A DNA stretch of 40,975 bases from Polyangiaceae bacterium. Lineage in GTDB: Bacteria; Myxococcota_A; Polyangia; Polyangiales; Polyangiaceae. Positions 32,235-39,918 of this stretch are shown here, piece by piece; position 1 is the first letter of the stretch; the number at the start of each line of letters is the position of its first letter. The notes beneath the pieces are model-generated. The model worked only from the letters and a program-made list of their open reading frames with translations. It had not been told where the DNA came from and searched no databases. The position numbers and the translations under genes were made by a program. Where the stretch lies: assembly GCA_023150915.1 (NCBI GenBank), contig JAKLKA010000058.1, forward strand, positions 1-40,975. The letters run 5' to 3'.

Positions 32235-33352
32235 CGAGCGCCGCCAAGGCTCTGCCCAACCGGCGTGGCGACGAGCCGCCCCGGCGCCGTTGCTTCGAGC
32301 AACGGATCGCTCTCGCCCACGATGCACTTCGCCAAGAGCTCGCCGGCGGCCACGCCCGCGGTGAGGCCGTGCCCACCGAGCCCAGCGAGCCAGCACAGAC
32401 CACCAACGCGCGGATCGGCCCCGACCACGCTGGCCTTGTCGGGCGCGAAGGTCCGCAGGCAGGCCCAGAAGCGACGCACGCGCGCGCTCGCCAGCGACGG
32501 GGCCATCTGGGCAAGGCGCTCTGCCAAGAGCTCGAGCGCCGCCGGATCTGCCACGGGGTCGGCGGCGTGCCACGGCACGGCGTCGCCGGGGCTGGAGAGC
32601 AGCGCGCCCGACTCGGGCCGGAAGTACGCGCCGAGCTCGGCGTCCCAGACCGTGGGAGAGCGCGGGGCCGGCAGCGCGTCGGGCTCGAGCATGACCAGGT
32701 GGCGCCGCACGGGCGTGAGCGGCAACGCCGCACCGCAGGTGGCACCGACCTGGCTCGCCCACGCGCCGCCCGCGATCACCACCCGATCGGCCGGCCACAG
32801 CTCGCCACCACTCTCGACGCCGACCACCCGGCCCGCCTGCGCGCGCACGCTTGCGGCGTCGTGCCCCAGCTCGATCCGCCCGCCACAGGCGCGGATCTCA
32901 CGCGCCAGCGCGGTGGAGATGGCGTGGTTGTCCAGCACACCGCCGCCGGGGACCCACAGCGCCGCCGTGGCGTGGCCACCAGCGATGGCAGGCGCACGGC
33001 GCACCAGCTCGGCCTGGTCGAGCCACTCGTGCTCGATGCCGACCCGCGCCGAGACCTCGGCCAGGGGCACCAGCGGCTCGCGGGTGCGCGCGCTGAGCAG
33101 TAGCCCGTCCGCGCTGAGCCACGCCGAACGCGCGCCCAGAAGCTCATCGAGCAGCCCGGCGCTGCGCACGCCGAGCTCGGCCACCACCTGCGGCGACTCG
33201 ACACAGCGGTAGATGGCCGCGTTCTTCCCCGAGCTGTGCGCAAAGAGCTGGCCCTCGCGCTCGAGCAGCGTCACCGAGCCCGCCTTCGCGCGGCAGAGAC
33301 CCCAGGCGGCCGCGAGCCCAGCAATGCCTCCACCAATCACCACGACTTTCAT
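32231..33352 (-). CDS. FAD-dependent oxidase, DAO/glycine-oxidase type (373 aa)
   Basis: The N-terminus MKVVVIGGGIAGLAAAWGLC is the FAD dinucleotide motif (GxGxxG at 8-13), followed by Glu in LLERE that binds the ribose. The family (D-amino acid oxidase, glycine oxidase, sarcosine oxidase) oxidises amines or amino acids to imines with hydrogen peroxide release. Further family features are HSSGKNAAIYR after the first helix, DRVVIAGGAWASQVG in the middle and LCWLAGLGGHGLTAGVAAGE at the C-terminal FAD-contact site. The length is usual. It overlaps the downstream spermidine-synthase-like gene by four bases and is divergent from heme A synthase. The pairing hints at amine or amino-acid metabolism, but substrate is unknown. 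Confidence 0.87.
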   Translation of the reverse strand: MKVVVIGGGIAGLAAAWGLCRAKAGSVTLLEREGQLFAHSSGKNAAIYRCVESPQVVAELGVRSAGLLDELLGARSAWLSADGLLLSARTREPLVPLAEVSARVGIEHEWLDQAELVRRAPAIAGGHATAALWVPGGGVLDNHAISTALAREIRACGGRIELGHDAASVRAQAGRVVGVESGGELWPADRVVIAGGAWASQVGATCGAALPLTPVRRHLVMLEPDALPAPRSPTVWDAELGAYFRPESGALLSSPGDAVPWHAADPVADPAALELLAERLAQMAPSLASARVRRFWACLRTFAPDKASVVGADPRVGGLCWLAGLGGHGLTAGVAAGELLAKCIVGESDPLLEATAPGRLVATPVGQSLGGAR

Positions 33353-33438
33353 GCACGCGCTCGACGCCGGCGCCTTGACGCCCGAAAGATCCGCGGCAAA
33401 GCATACGCGCCCGCAGCCTTCGGCGCGACGACCAACTC

Positions 33439-34545
33439 ATGTCGAACGAGCCCGCCCTCGCCCTGCCCAAAGCCCGCCGCGCGGTCGTGGTCTGGCTGTG
33501 GCTGTGCGTGCTCGCGCTCTTGACCATGATCGTGCTCGGCGGCGTGGTGCGGCTGACCGGCTCCGGGCTCTCGATCACGGTCTGGCAGCCGATCATGGGC
33601 GCCATCCCCCCGCTGTCGGACGCCGACTGGGAGCACGCCTTCTCGCTCTACCGCCAGAGCCCCGAGTTCCGCCACGTGAACCCCGACATGACCCTGGCGG
33701 GGTTCAAGACCATCTTCTGGCCCGAATACCTGCACCGCCTGCTGGGCCGCAGCATCGGTGTGCTGGTGGCGGTGCCGTGCGTGGTGTTCTTGATGCAAGG
33801 CGCCCTCGGTCGCCGACTGGTGCGCCGGCTGGTGGTGCTGTTCGCGCTCGGCGGTCTGCAAGGTCTTTTCGGCTGGCTGATGGTGGCCAGCGGCCTGGTC
33901 GATCTGCCGCACGTCAGTCACTATCGCCTGACCCTGCACCTGGGCATGGGCTTCTTGCTCTTCGGGTATGCGACCTGGCTCGCCATCGAGCAAACGCTGG
34001 GCGGCTTCGTGGTCAGCGAGGGTTGGCCAGGGCTGCGGCGCGCAGTGGCGGCGTTCACCGGGCTTGCGGCGCTGACCGCGCTCTCGGGCGGGCTGGTGGC
34101 TGGGCTGCGCGCCGGACACGCGTTCCCGACCTTTCCGCTCATGGCCGGCGCCTGGGTTCCCACCGGCCTCACGGCCCTCTCACCCGCTTGGCGCAACGGC
34201 TTCGATAACGCCATCACCGTGATGTTTCAGCATCGGGTGCTCGGCATCGGCGTCTCGGTGTTCGCGCTCGGGCTGGCTTGGGCCTGCCGGGCGCAGCGCG
34301 TACCGCGCCATGCACGCCTGGGCTTCGATCTGATCGTGGCCGCGGTGGCCGTGCAGGTGACCCTGGGGATCACCACGGTGGTGATGCACGTGCCCGTCGC
34401 CATCGCCGCTGCGCACCAGGGCAACGCCGCGCTGGTGCTGGCAGCGGCGCTTTACACCAGCTACGCCCTCACCCGCTGGCCCGAGCACGTGGAGCTGCCG
34501 ATTGGGCTCCGCGCCTCGCCGGGCGCGCTGCCCCAGGCGACCTGA
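33439..34545 (+). CDS. ctaA: Heme A synthase, COX15/CtaA type (368 aa)
   Basis: Heme A synthase converts heme O to heme A for cytochrome oxidase. Eight membrane helices are visible, and the four heme-ligand histidines are present: His99 in FWPEYLHRLLGR, His167 in YRLTLHLG, His265 in MFQHRVLG and His326 in AAHQGNAALV. The segment FKTIFWPEYLHR with its long first loop is the COX15 style of alphaproteobacteria and mitochondria rather than the short Bacillus style with a cysteine pair. No cysteine pair is seen. The expected first helix WLWLCVLALLTMIVLGGVVR is followed by LTGSGLS. No other oxidase-assembly genes are in the window, so ctaA is away from the oxidase operon here. Confidence 0.93.
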   Translation: MSNEPALALPKARRAVVVWLWLCVLALLTMIVLGGVVRLTGSGLSITVWQPIMGAIPPLSDADWEHAFSLYRQSPEFRHVNPDMTLAGFKTIFWPEYLHRLLGRSIGVLVAVPCVVFLMQGALGRRLVRRLVVLFALGGLQGLFGWLMVASGLVDLPHVSHYRLTLHLGMGFLLFGYATWLAIEQTLGGFVVSEGWPGLRRAVAAFTGLAALTALSGGLVAGLRAGHAFPTFPLMAGAWVPTGLTALSPAWRNGFDNAITVMFQHRVLGIGVSVFALGLAWACRAQRVPRHARLGFDLIVAAVAVQVTLGITTVVMHVPVAIAAAHQGNAALVLAAALYTSYALTRWPEHVELPIGLRASPGALPQAT

Positions 34546-34556
34546 GCCGCGCCGCT

Positions 34557-34594
34557 TGGGGGCCCGAGCCACCAGTCGACGGGGCCGGCCCCCA
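34557..34594 (+). terminator. Hairpin after heme A synthase
   Basis: TGGGGGCC and GGCCCCCA form an eight-base-pair GC stem with a 22-base loop, starting 12 bases after the ctaA stop. It also lies just past the end of the small minus-strand ORF at 34601. No T-run follows. Confidence 0.4.
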
Positions 34595-34600
34595 CAGCGG

Positions 34601-34789
34601 TCAGCGCTGGCGAAGCTTGCGGTCGATGGTGCCCAAAGGCTCTTCGACGGGGGCGCGCCGAACGGGCGAGCGGTCGTCCGGGCTCCTCAAGATCAGGACC
34701 CCGCGGCGAGGTTCCACGCGGCTTGGCCCCGGCTGCACCGGTTGCCACGTGGTCGCTGAGTAGGAACGCTGGCGCTTCGCTCGACTCAC
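34601..34789 (-). CDS. Small Arg-rich protein downstream of the tandem radical SAM gene (62 aa)
   Basis: A GTG at 34789 is preceded by AGGAG with a seven-base spacer, and the frame then runs 62 codons with G/C-rich third positions. The product is basic and contains over ten arginines and several Pro/Ser (VSRAKRQRSYSATTWQPVQP, then EPRRGVLILRSPDDRSPVRR). It has no signal, membrane helix or cysteine. It lies 139 bp downstream of the double radical SAM gene, on the same strand, with no obvious gene between. It could be an RNA- or DNA-binding peptide or, speculatively, a substrate peptide for the radical SAM enzyme; no family was recognised. The call rests on ribosome binding site and codon bias only. 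Confidence 0.4.
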   Translation of the reverse strand: MSRAKRQRSYSATTWQPVQPGPSRVEPRRGVLILRSPDDRSPVRRAPVEEPLGTIDRKLRQR

Positions 34790-34928
34790 CTCGGCTCTCC
34801 TCGGTCGTTTCGCCGTGCAACGCGCGTGCCGCCACACTCGTTCCCACAGACGCCGAAAAATTTCACTCCCCAGCTCGAGAGCGCCGGCGAGATCGTTAGG
34901 GCAGTGACGCCCGACCGTTGCTGCTGGG
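34790..34928. other. Intergenic, between tandem radical SAM gene and small ORF
   Basis: Apart from the ribosome binding site noted above, this 139-bp stretch holds nothing recognised. It would be transcribed if the radical SAM mRNA reads through to the small ORF. Confidence 0.4.
34797..34801 (-). promoter_or_regulatory. Ribosome binding site for the small Arg-rich ORF
   Basis: AGGAG on the minus strand, seven bases upstream of the GTG at 34789. It selects this GTG over an ATG at 34837 that would add 16 residues and has no such site. Confidence 0.4.
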
Positions 34929-37187
34929 TCACACCGGGGTCGCTTCGACCGGCGGCGGCAGGTCTTCGGGACCGGTCAACCAGGCGGGCGCCGGAACGTT
35001 GGTGCGCCGGTAGAACCCTCCGCAGAACACCTTTCGCGCGCAGGTCGCACATCCGGGCTCGAACGAGCGTTGGGTGCGAAGGTAGTCGAACAGGTTCACT
35101 CCCTGGTCGTTCAGATAGAGCACCTCGCGGTCGAGCACGACCGGGTCGGGTGCCAGGAAGCGCTCGTACCCCGCCAAGAGACACCACGGCAGGTTGAACA
35201 CGCGGATCCGCAGGCGCTCGGACCACTCGTCGATCAGCCGCATCACGCTCTCTTGGGCCGCGGGCGCGTCGGGCGCAACGGAGTCGGTCGCAGGCCCGAA
35301 CGGCGTCACCGCCTGAATGTCGAGCTGATCGACGCCCAGCGTGAGCGCCAGCGCTGCCACCGCCGCCAGGTGCGGCAGATTCGAGCGCGTCAGGGTGAGC
35401 GCCAGCGCAAGCTCCACCCCGGGCGGCGCCGCGCGCTTCACGTTTCGGATCCCTTCCACGGTTTGATCGAAGGCCTCGGGCACGCCCACGTTCTCGCCGT
35501 GGATCGCGGGGCTGGGGCCGTGCAGGCTGAAGCGTATGCGAGCCGCGCCGCTCATCGCCAGCTGCCGCGCGTACCCCGGGTAGAACGCGCGTCGTCCGTT
35601 GGTGGTCAGGGTCACGGGGTCGTAGCCGATGCTGCGCGCAAAGCCGATCAGCTCGAACAGTTGCGGATGGAGCGTCGGCTCGCCGCCCTCCAGCTCGAGC
35701 CGGGTCGCGCCCAGGCGGCGGTGCTCGGTCAACAGCTCGCGCTGCCGCCCGTAGTCTCCATCCACTTGCGCGCCGGTGCCGGTCGCACAGAACGTGCAGC
35801 GGTTGTTGCACTTCCGGGTGGTACACAAGACCACCGTCTTCGGCCCGCGCATTGCCGCAAGCCTCTGCTCGAACGTCTGCTTGAAGGTCTCGAGCTCCCG
35901 TGGGCTCACCGTCTCGTTGGTCGGGCTGGCGTGCTGCTGGAAGTGCGGGCCATAGTCGGCCACGTGGGGCAGCGCACGCAGCGTTCCCGCGAGGCGCGTG
36001 CCAGGCAGCGGCGTCGCAAACTGCACACTGGGCGCGGCCCCGGTGCGCCGGCAAAGGTCCTGCGCGTACGCCAGGGTCTGATTGATCTCTTCACGGGTCT
36101 CGCTCGGAAGCCCGATGATGAAGTGCACCAAGACCGGCAGGCCCACGGCCGCTGCGTGCTCGGCGACGCGGCCGATGTGCGCAAGGTCGAGATCCTTCCC
36201 GACGACCTCGCTGACCACCCGCTGAACGCCGCTCTCGGCGCTGACGCTGAGAGTGGTGATCTGGCCCCGCAGGGCGTCGATCTGGGGGTTGCTCAGGTGG
36301 TCGGCTCGCAGCCCGTTGGGAATTTCGAGCCCGAGCCCCCGCTGGCGCGCCAGCGCGAGCAGCGCGTCGAAGTGACCGACGTTCGCGTTGCAGAGCTCGT
36401 CCAGCACGTGCACCCGACGGGCACCCAGCCGCAGCAGCTGGTCCAGATGGCGCGCCATGGCCGGCGGCGAGAGCCGCCGCTGACGCTTCGGTGCGCCGGG
36501 TGCCAGCCCCGGGTTCGACGAGCAGTGGATGCAGCGATACGGGCAGCCGCGCGAGGTGATCAGCGGCAGCGAGTGGCCGTCGATGGGAAAGGCCCAGCTC
36601 GGGCGTCCCAGCTCGGCCATCACCCGCTGGTTCAACGCGAAGCGTGCCTCGAGGTCGATGCGCTCCCAGGCCGGCAGCGGCAGCGCGTCCAGATCCGGCG
36701 GCTCTCTTCCCAGCACCACCTGCCGCGTGGACGGCAGGCCTTCCACCAGCGACGCCAGCGTCGCTTCGGCTTCGTAGCGCAGCACCGCGCGAACCTCGGG
36801 ATAGGCCGCCAGGATCTCGGCGCCCGGCACGTCGATGAAGTGTTGCCCGCTCTGGTAGAGATCGGCGAGCACCACCGGGCGCCCGGCAACGCGCGCCAGC
36901 ACTTCCGCGATCATCGGGTCCCGACCGGGCGGGCGGTGAAACGGCGTTTGCGCGAGCACGAACACGTCGGCCTCGGGCAGCGCGCCGGGCAGCGCGCCCA
37001 GCTGCAGCCGGTTCGAGCCGACCCGCTGGACCTCGGGCCGCGACAGCGCGTCGTCCACGTGCACCTGGTGCCCGGCTGCCGCCAGCGCCCCCCCAGCGGA
37101 CAGCGCGCCCAGGTCGGCGAAGTACGGGTAGTCGACGAAGTCGCGGGACACGACCAGCGGCGGGAAGACGACCGCGACCTTCGCCAT
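34929..37187 (-). CDS. Tandem double radical SAM protein with B12-like N-terminus (752 aa)
   Basis: Two complete radical SAM domains lie in one chain. Residues 1-165 resemble the Rossmann-like cobalamin-binding domain of BchE-type enzymes (VAVVFPPLVVSRDFVDYPYF) but without the DxHxxG cobalamin-His motif. The first radical SAM core has CPYRCIHC (Cys215, Cys219, Cys222), ESG at 318-320 and the sheet LVHFIIGLPSETREE. The second has CNNRCTFC (Cys460, Cys464, Cys467), then the SAM-binding GGEPTLHP at 501-508 and RFSLHG near 552, and ends with CATCARKVFC (Cys713, Cys716, Cys722), a SPASM/twitch-like set of cysteines for an extra iron-sulfur cluster. The product should carry three clusters. Reaction and substrate are unknown. 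The ATG at 37187 opens directly on the first beta strand. Confidence 0.9.
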   Translation of the reverse strand: MAKVAVVFPPLVVSRDFVDYPYFADLGALSAGGALAAAGHQVHVDDALSRPEVQRVGSNRLQLGALPGALPEADVFVLAQTPFHRPPGRDPMIAEVLARVAGRPVVLADLYQSGQHFIDVPGAEILAAYPEVRAVLRYEAEATLASLVEGLPSTRQVVLGREPPDLDALPLPAWERIDLEARFALNQRVMAELGRPSWAFPIDGHSLPLITSRGCPYRCIHCSSNPGLAPGAPKRQRRLSPPAMARHLDQLLRLGARRVHVLDELCNANVGHFDALLALARQRGLGLEIPNGLRADHLSNPQIDALRGQITTLSVSAESGVQRVVSEVVGKDLDLAHIGRVAEHAAAVGLPVLVHFIIGLPSETREEINQTLAYAQDLCRRTGAAPSVQFATPLPGTRLAGTLRALPHVADYGPHFQQHASPTNETVSPRELETFKQTFEQRLAAMRGPKTVVLCTTRKCNNRCTFCATGTGAQVDGDYGRQRELLTEHRRLGATRLELEGGEPTLHPQLFELIGFARSIGYDPVTLTTNGRRAFYPGYARQLAMSGAARIRFSLHGPSPAIHGENVGVPEAFDQTVEGIRNVKRAAPPGVELALALTLTRSNLPHLAAVAALALTLGVDQLDIQAVTPFGPATDSVAPDAPAAQESVMRLIDEWSERLRIRVFNLPWCLLAGYERFLAPDPVVLDREVLYLNDQGVNLFDYLRTQRSFEPGCATCARKVFCGGFYRRTNVPAPAWLTGPEDLPPPVEATPV

Positions 37188-37231
37188 GACCCTGAGAGCG
37201 TAGCGTGGATGCCGCCCGGAGCGAGAACCCC

Positions 37232-37261
37232 TTGACCTGAGGCGGGAAGGCGGCAGATACC
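37232..37261 (+). promoter_or_regulatory. Possible promoter of the barrel-like gene
   Basis: TTGACC (37232-37237) is followed after 18 bases by GATACC (37256-37261), only nine bases before the ATG at 37270. The -35 is good; the -10 is poor and the leader would be almost absent. Weak. Confidence 0.25.
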
Positions 37262-37269
37262 GGGAACCG

Positions 37270-37905
37270 ATGAGACGCTGGGCGTCGGCGATGAGCCTCA
37301 CTGCGGCATTGGTCGCGGCACCGAATGCGCTCGCGGTCGAGAACGACTGGGAGGGCGACTACGGCCAGACGGCAGAGCGTCGCAGCGACTTCACGGCCGG
37401 CGTGTCGTTCGGCCTCTTCACCGGAGCCGCCTACGGGTACCCGAACAAGGCGGGGAAGATCGACGACGATCGTTACGTGGCGGACACCGGCGTCGGCTTC
37501 GGCACCGCACAGACCCTGTGGCTGGGCGGCGCGCTCCGCGACTGGTTCACGTTCGCCATCGGGTACACCAGCCTGGGTTACTCCGCGAACGACCTCGATG
37601 CCGAGGGTTTCGGTGTGCTCTTCCGGGTCGAGGCGTTCCCCCTCTGGTCACAGGGCGGGGTGTGGCGAGACGCCGGCGTGTACACCGACTTCGGCATCGG
37701 CGGCATGAAGCTGAAGTCCGGCGGCGATACCGAGGCCGACGGCGGCGCGCTCAGCATCATCGGCCTCGGGGCGTTCTGGGAGCCGGTGCGTTTCAGCATC
37801 TTCTCGTTCGGGCCCAACATCGAATACGTGCACGCCTACAGCCGCACGCTGCACCTGAGCAGCGCCACCGTGGGCGCGCGCCTGGTGCTGTACACCCGGC
37901 CCTGA
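37270..37905 (+). CDS. Probable small outer-membrane beta-barrel protein (211 aa)
   Basis: The N-terminus MRRWASAMSLTAALVAAPNALA is a Sec signal with cleavage at ALA-VEN. The mature protein alternates hydrophobic and polar residues in barrel-like strands separated by turns: DFTAGVSFGLFTGAAYGYPN, GVGFGTAQTLWLGGALRDWF, FTFAIGYTSLGYSANDLDA, GFGVLFRVEAFPLWSQGG, AGVYTDFGIGGMKLKSGG, LSIIGLGAFWEPVRFSIFSF, SATVGARLVLYTRP. About eight strands fit the size of OmpA/OmpW-like barrels. No family-specific motif was recognised, and the last residue is not aromatic. It is divergent from the tandem radical SAM gene with an 82-bp gap. Function unknown. Confidence 0.76.
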   Translation: MRRWASAMSLTAALVAAPNALAVENDWEGDYGQTAERRSDFTAGVSFGLFTGAAYGYPNKAGKIDDDRYVADTGVGFGTAQTLWLGGALRDWFTFAIGYTSLGYSANDLDAEGFGVLFRVEAFPLWSQGGVWRDAGVYTDFGIGGMKLKSGGDTEADGGALSIIGLGAFWEPVRFSIFSFGPNIEYVHAYSRTLHLSSATVGARLVLYTRP

Positions 37906-37917
37906 GCCCGGGGCTCA
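37903..37917. terminator. Palindrome joining two convergent stop codons
   Basis: TGAGCCCGGGGCTCA is a perfect inverted repeat with seven-base arms and one central base. It begins with the TGA of the barrel-like gene and ends with the complement of the TGA of the minus-strand membrane gene. As a hairpin it would have a five-base-pair stem and a small GC loop. Confidence 0.45.
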
Positions 37918-38943
37918 CGCGCCGATCAGCGCGCCGATCAGGCCCAGGCCGAAGGTCGCGAGCGCCCCCAGGCCCAGCAGCCCGGCAACGGCCACGCTGG
38001 CGCCCCCCAGCCACTTGCCCACGGCCGTGCGGCCGCGCTTCGCCACCGCAAAGTGAAGCTGAGCACCGATCGCAAACTCGGTAGAGAGCAGCAAGAGCAC
38101 GAACGCCAGAAGCGCGAACGCGACGAACGCGTTCTGCGGGCCACCGCCCCGCGTCATGGCGTCGAGACCCATGCCCACCTGGAGGGCCGACACGAGGAAG
38201 ATGGCCACGGCGAGCAGCATTGCGGCGCCGCGACCCAGCACCGCGGCGGTGCTGGTCACCTTGCCCGAGAGGGCCAGGACCAGCCCGCCAAGACCCAGCG
38301 CTGCGCTCACGGCGACGCCGCCCAGGCCCCAGAGCAGCGTCCGGGTGTCCTGGGCCACGCGCAGCGCGTCCAAGAACAGTGTGCCGCCCACACCGCCAAA
38401 GACCAGCGCCGACAGCCCGCACGGCACCGCGAGCACCAAGCAGATCACGGACAGGGCGCGCGACAGCGAGTCCGCCCGGGCACGATGCACTCGAGCGTAC
38501 AGCTTGGAGGCGTAGCCAAGCTCTGCCGTGAACGCGAGCGCCGCCGCCATCGGGATCACCGAGAAGCAGCACACCGCGGCCAGGTTGCCGGCCACGCGCG
38601 ACTCGACGATCACCATCAGTGCCAGCGTGAGGCAGAACGCCGAGCCGACCAGGGTGGACAGCGCCACGACCGCGATCACGCCGCGCGTGAGCACCAGGAA
38701 GCTCGAGTCCAGCGCGGCCACGAACCTGGGCGAGAACGCCACCAGCGCCAGCGCCACGCCGACCAAGAGGCCCAGGCTGGCGAAGGGCGTGAGCCACCAG
38801 GCCAGCAGCCGAACCACCTCTTTGCCGAACAGCTGCGGCGTGGCGCTGTTCGCCCACGCGCGCGCACTGGTGAGCACCAGCGCGCCGCCCATCAGCGCGC
38901 CGAGCCACGCTGTGCGCCCGGGTGAGCCGGCTTCCGTTCGCAT
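37915..38943 (-). CDS. Polytopic membrane protein of unknown function (342 aa)
   Basis: The ATG at 38943 starts MRTEAGSPGRTAWLGALMGG, a first hydrophobic segment that could be a signal or helix (cut near ARAWA-NSA). About eight further membrane helices follow, very rich in Ala, Leu, Val and Gly (RLLAWWLTPFASLGLLVGVA, GVIAVVALSTLVGSAFCLTL, VCCFSVIPMAAALAFTAELG, ICLVLAVPCGLSALVFGGVG, AFVAFALLAFVLLLLSTEFA, VAVAGLLGLGALATFGLGLI). Loops are short and contain no catalytic or channel signature that I recognise. It is divergent from the FHA-GGDEF gene with only 26 bases between start codons, so their expression may be linked. Function unknown. Confidence 0.8.
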   Translation of the reverse strand: MRTEAGSPGRTAWLGALMGGALVLTSARAWANSATPQLFGKEVVRLLAWWLTPFASLGLLVGVALALVAFSPRFVAALDSSFLVLTRGVIAVVALSTLVGSAFCLTLALMVIVESRVAGNLAAVCCFSVIPMAAALAFTAELGYASKLYARVHRARADSLSRALSVICLVLAVPCGLSALVFGGVGGTLFLDALRVAQDTRTLLWGLGGVAVSAALGLGGLVLALSGKVTSTAAVLGRGAAMLLAVAIFLVSALQVGMGLDAMTRGGGPQNAFVAFALLAFVLLLLSTEFAIGAQLHFAVAKRGRTAVGKWLGGASVAVAGLLGLGALATFGLGLIGALIGA

Positions 38944-38969
38944 CCCGGCTCTGCATATCATGTCGGGCG

Positions 38970-39881
38970 ATGAGCCAGCGCAAGCAGCCGATCTCGACCA
39001 CGGTGCAGCAGAGCGGGGCGTCACCCATCTCGGCGGGCAGCCTGCCCAAGAACCGCAGCCTGTTCACCGTGCTGACCGGGCCCGAGCCGGGTCGCATCTT
39101 CGCCCTCGACGCCGACGAGCTGGTGTTCGGGCGAGAAGAGCCGGCGGTCGGTCGCATCGTGGACGACGGCCTGTCGCGCCGACACGCGCGGGTGATCGCG
39201 CGCGGCGGGTCGACCTACATCGAAGACCTGGGCAGCACCAACGGCACCTTCGTGGGCGAGCAGCGCCTGACCGGGCCCCGCAAGCTGGACGACGGCGATC
39301 GCATCGCCCTGGGGCAGAACGTGGTGGTGAAGTTCTCGCTGGTCGACGCGCTGGAAGAAGAGGCGCAGCGCTCGCTCTACGAGTCCACGGTGCGCGACCC
39401 GCTGACGCGGGCGTTCAACCGGCGTTACCTGGAAGAGCGCCTGACCAGCGAGCACTCGTATGCGGCGCGCCACGGCAGCGACCTGACCCTGGCGATGTTG
39501 GACATCGACCACTTCAAGCGCATCAACGACACCTGGGGACACGCCGCCGGTGACCTGGTGCTCAAGAAGGTCTCGGCCGCCGTCAGCCGCTCGCTGCGCA
39601 CCGAAGACGTGTTCGCGCGCTACGGCGGAGAAGAGTTCGTGGTGGTCTTGCGCGGCATTCCCCCGGACAAGGCCCTGCAGTTCGCCGAGCGCGTGCGGGC
39701 GCTGGTCGAGGGAATGGCCATCGTGTTCGAAGGGCACAGCCTGCCCGTGACCACCAGCGTGGGCGTGGCCACCATGACCGCCACGCGCGCCTTCGCTTCC
39801 TCTGCAGAGCTGCTCTCGGCCGCCGACGGGGCGCTCTATGCCGCCAAGAACGCCGGGCGCAACCGCGTGGCCCAGGCCTGA
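38970..39881 (+). CDS. FHA-GGDEF diguanylate cyclase (303 aa)
   Basis: The N-terminal FHA domain spans about residues 30-125 with the phosphothreonine-binding motifs FGREE, SRRHARV and GSTNGTFV. FHA domains bind phosphothreonine, so input from a Ser/Thr kinase is likely. The C-terminal GGDEF domain (about 135-300) makes cyclic di-GMP from GTP: DPLTRAFNRRYLEER, the metal-binding Asp in MLDIDHFKRINDTWGH, and the active motif YGGEEF at 218-223. The allosteric I-site RTED (210-213) stands five residues before GGEEF, so product inhibition should work. No membrane helix or signal is seen. The architecture links phosphorylation to cyclic di-GMP. The kinase at 9659 is one possible source of the signal but there is no direct evidence. 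Confidence 0.93.
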   Translation: MSQRKQPISTTVQQSGASPISAGSLPKNRSLFTVLTGPEPGRIFALDADELVFGREEPAVGRIVDDGLSRRHARVIARGGSTYIEDLGSTNGTFVGEQRLTGPRKLDDGDRIALGQNVVVKFSLVDALEEEAQRSLYESTVRDPLTRAFNRRYLEERLTSEHSYAARHGSDLTLAMLDIDHFKRINDTWGHAAGDLVLKKVSAAVSRSLRTEDVFARYGGEEFVVVLRGIPPDKALQFAERVRALVEGMAIVFEGHSLPVTTSVGVATMTATRAFASSAELLSAADGALYAAKNAGRNRVAQA

Positions 39882-39918
39882 CCCGCGCGGCGCCCGCGAT
39901 CCCCACGCGCGCGGGTCA
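39879..39918. terminator. Eleven-bp hairpin joining two convergent stop codons
   Basis: TGACCCGCGCG and CGCGCGGGTCA are exact complements separated by 18 bases. The left arm begins with the TGA of the FHA-GGDEF gene; the right arm ends with the complement of the TGA of the GreA/GreB-like gene. A bidirectional terminator is likely. Confidence 0.5.
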
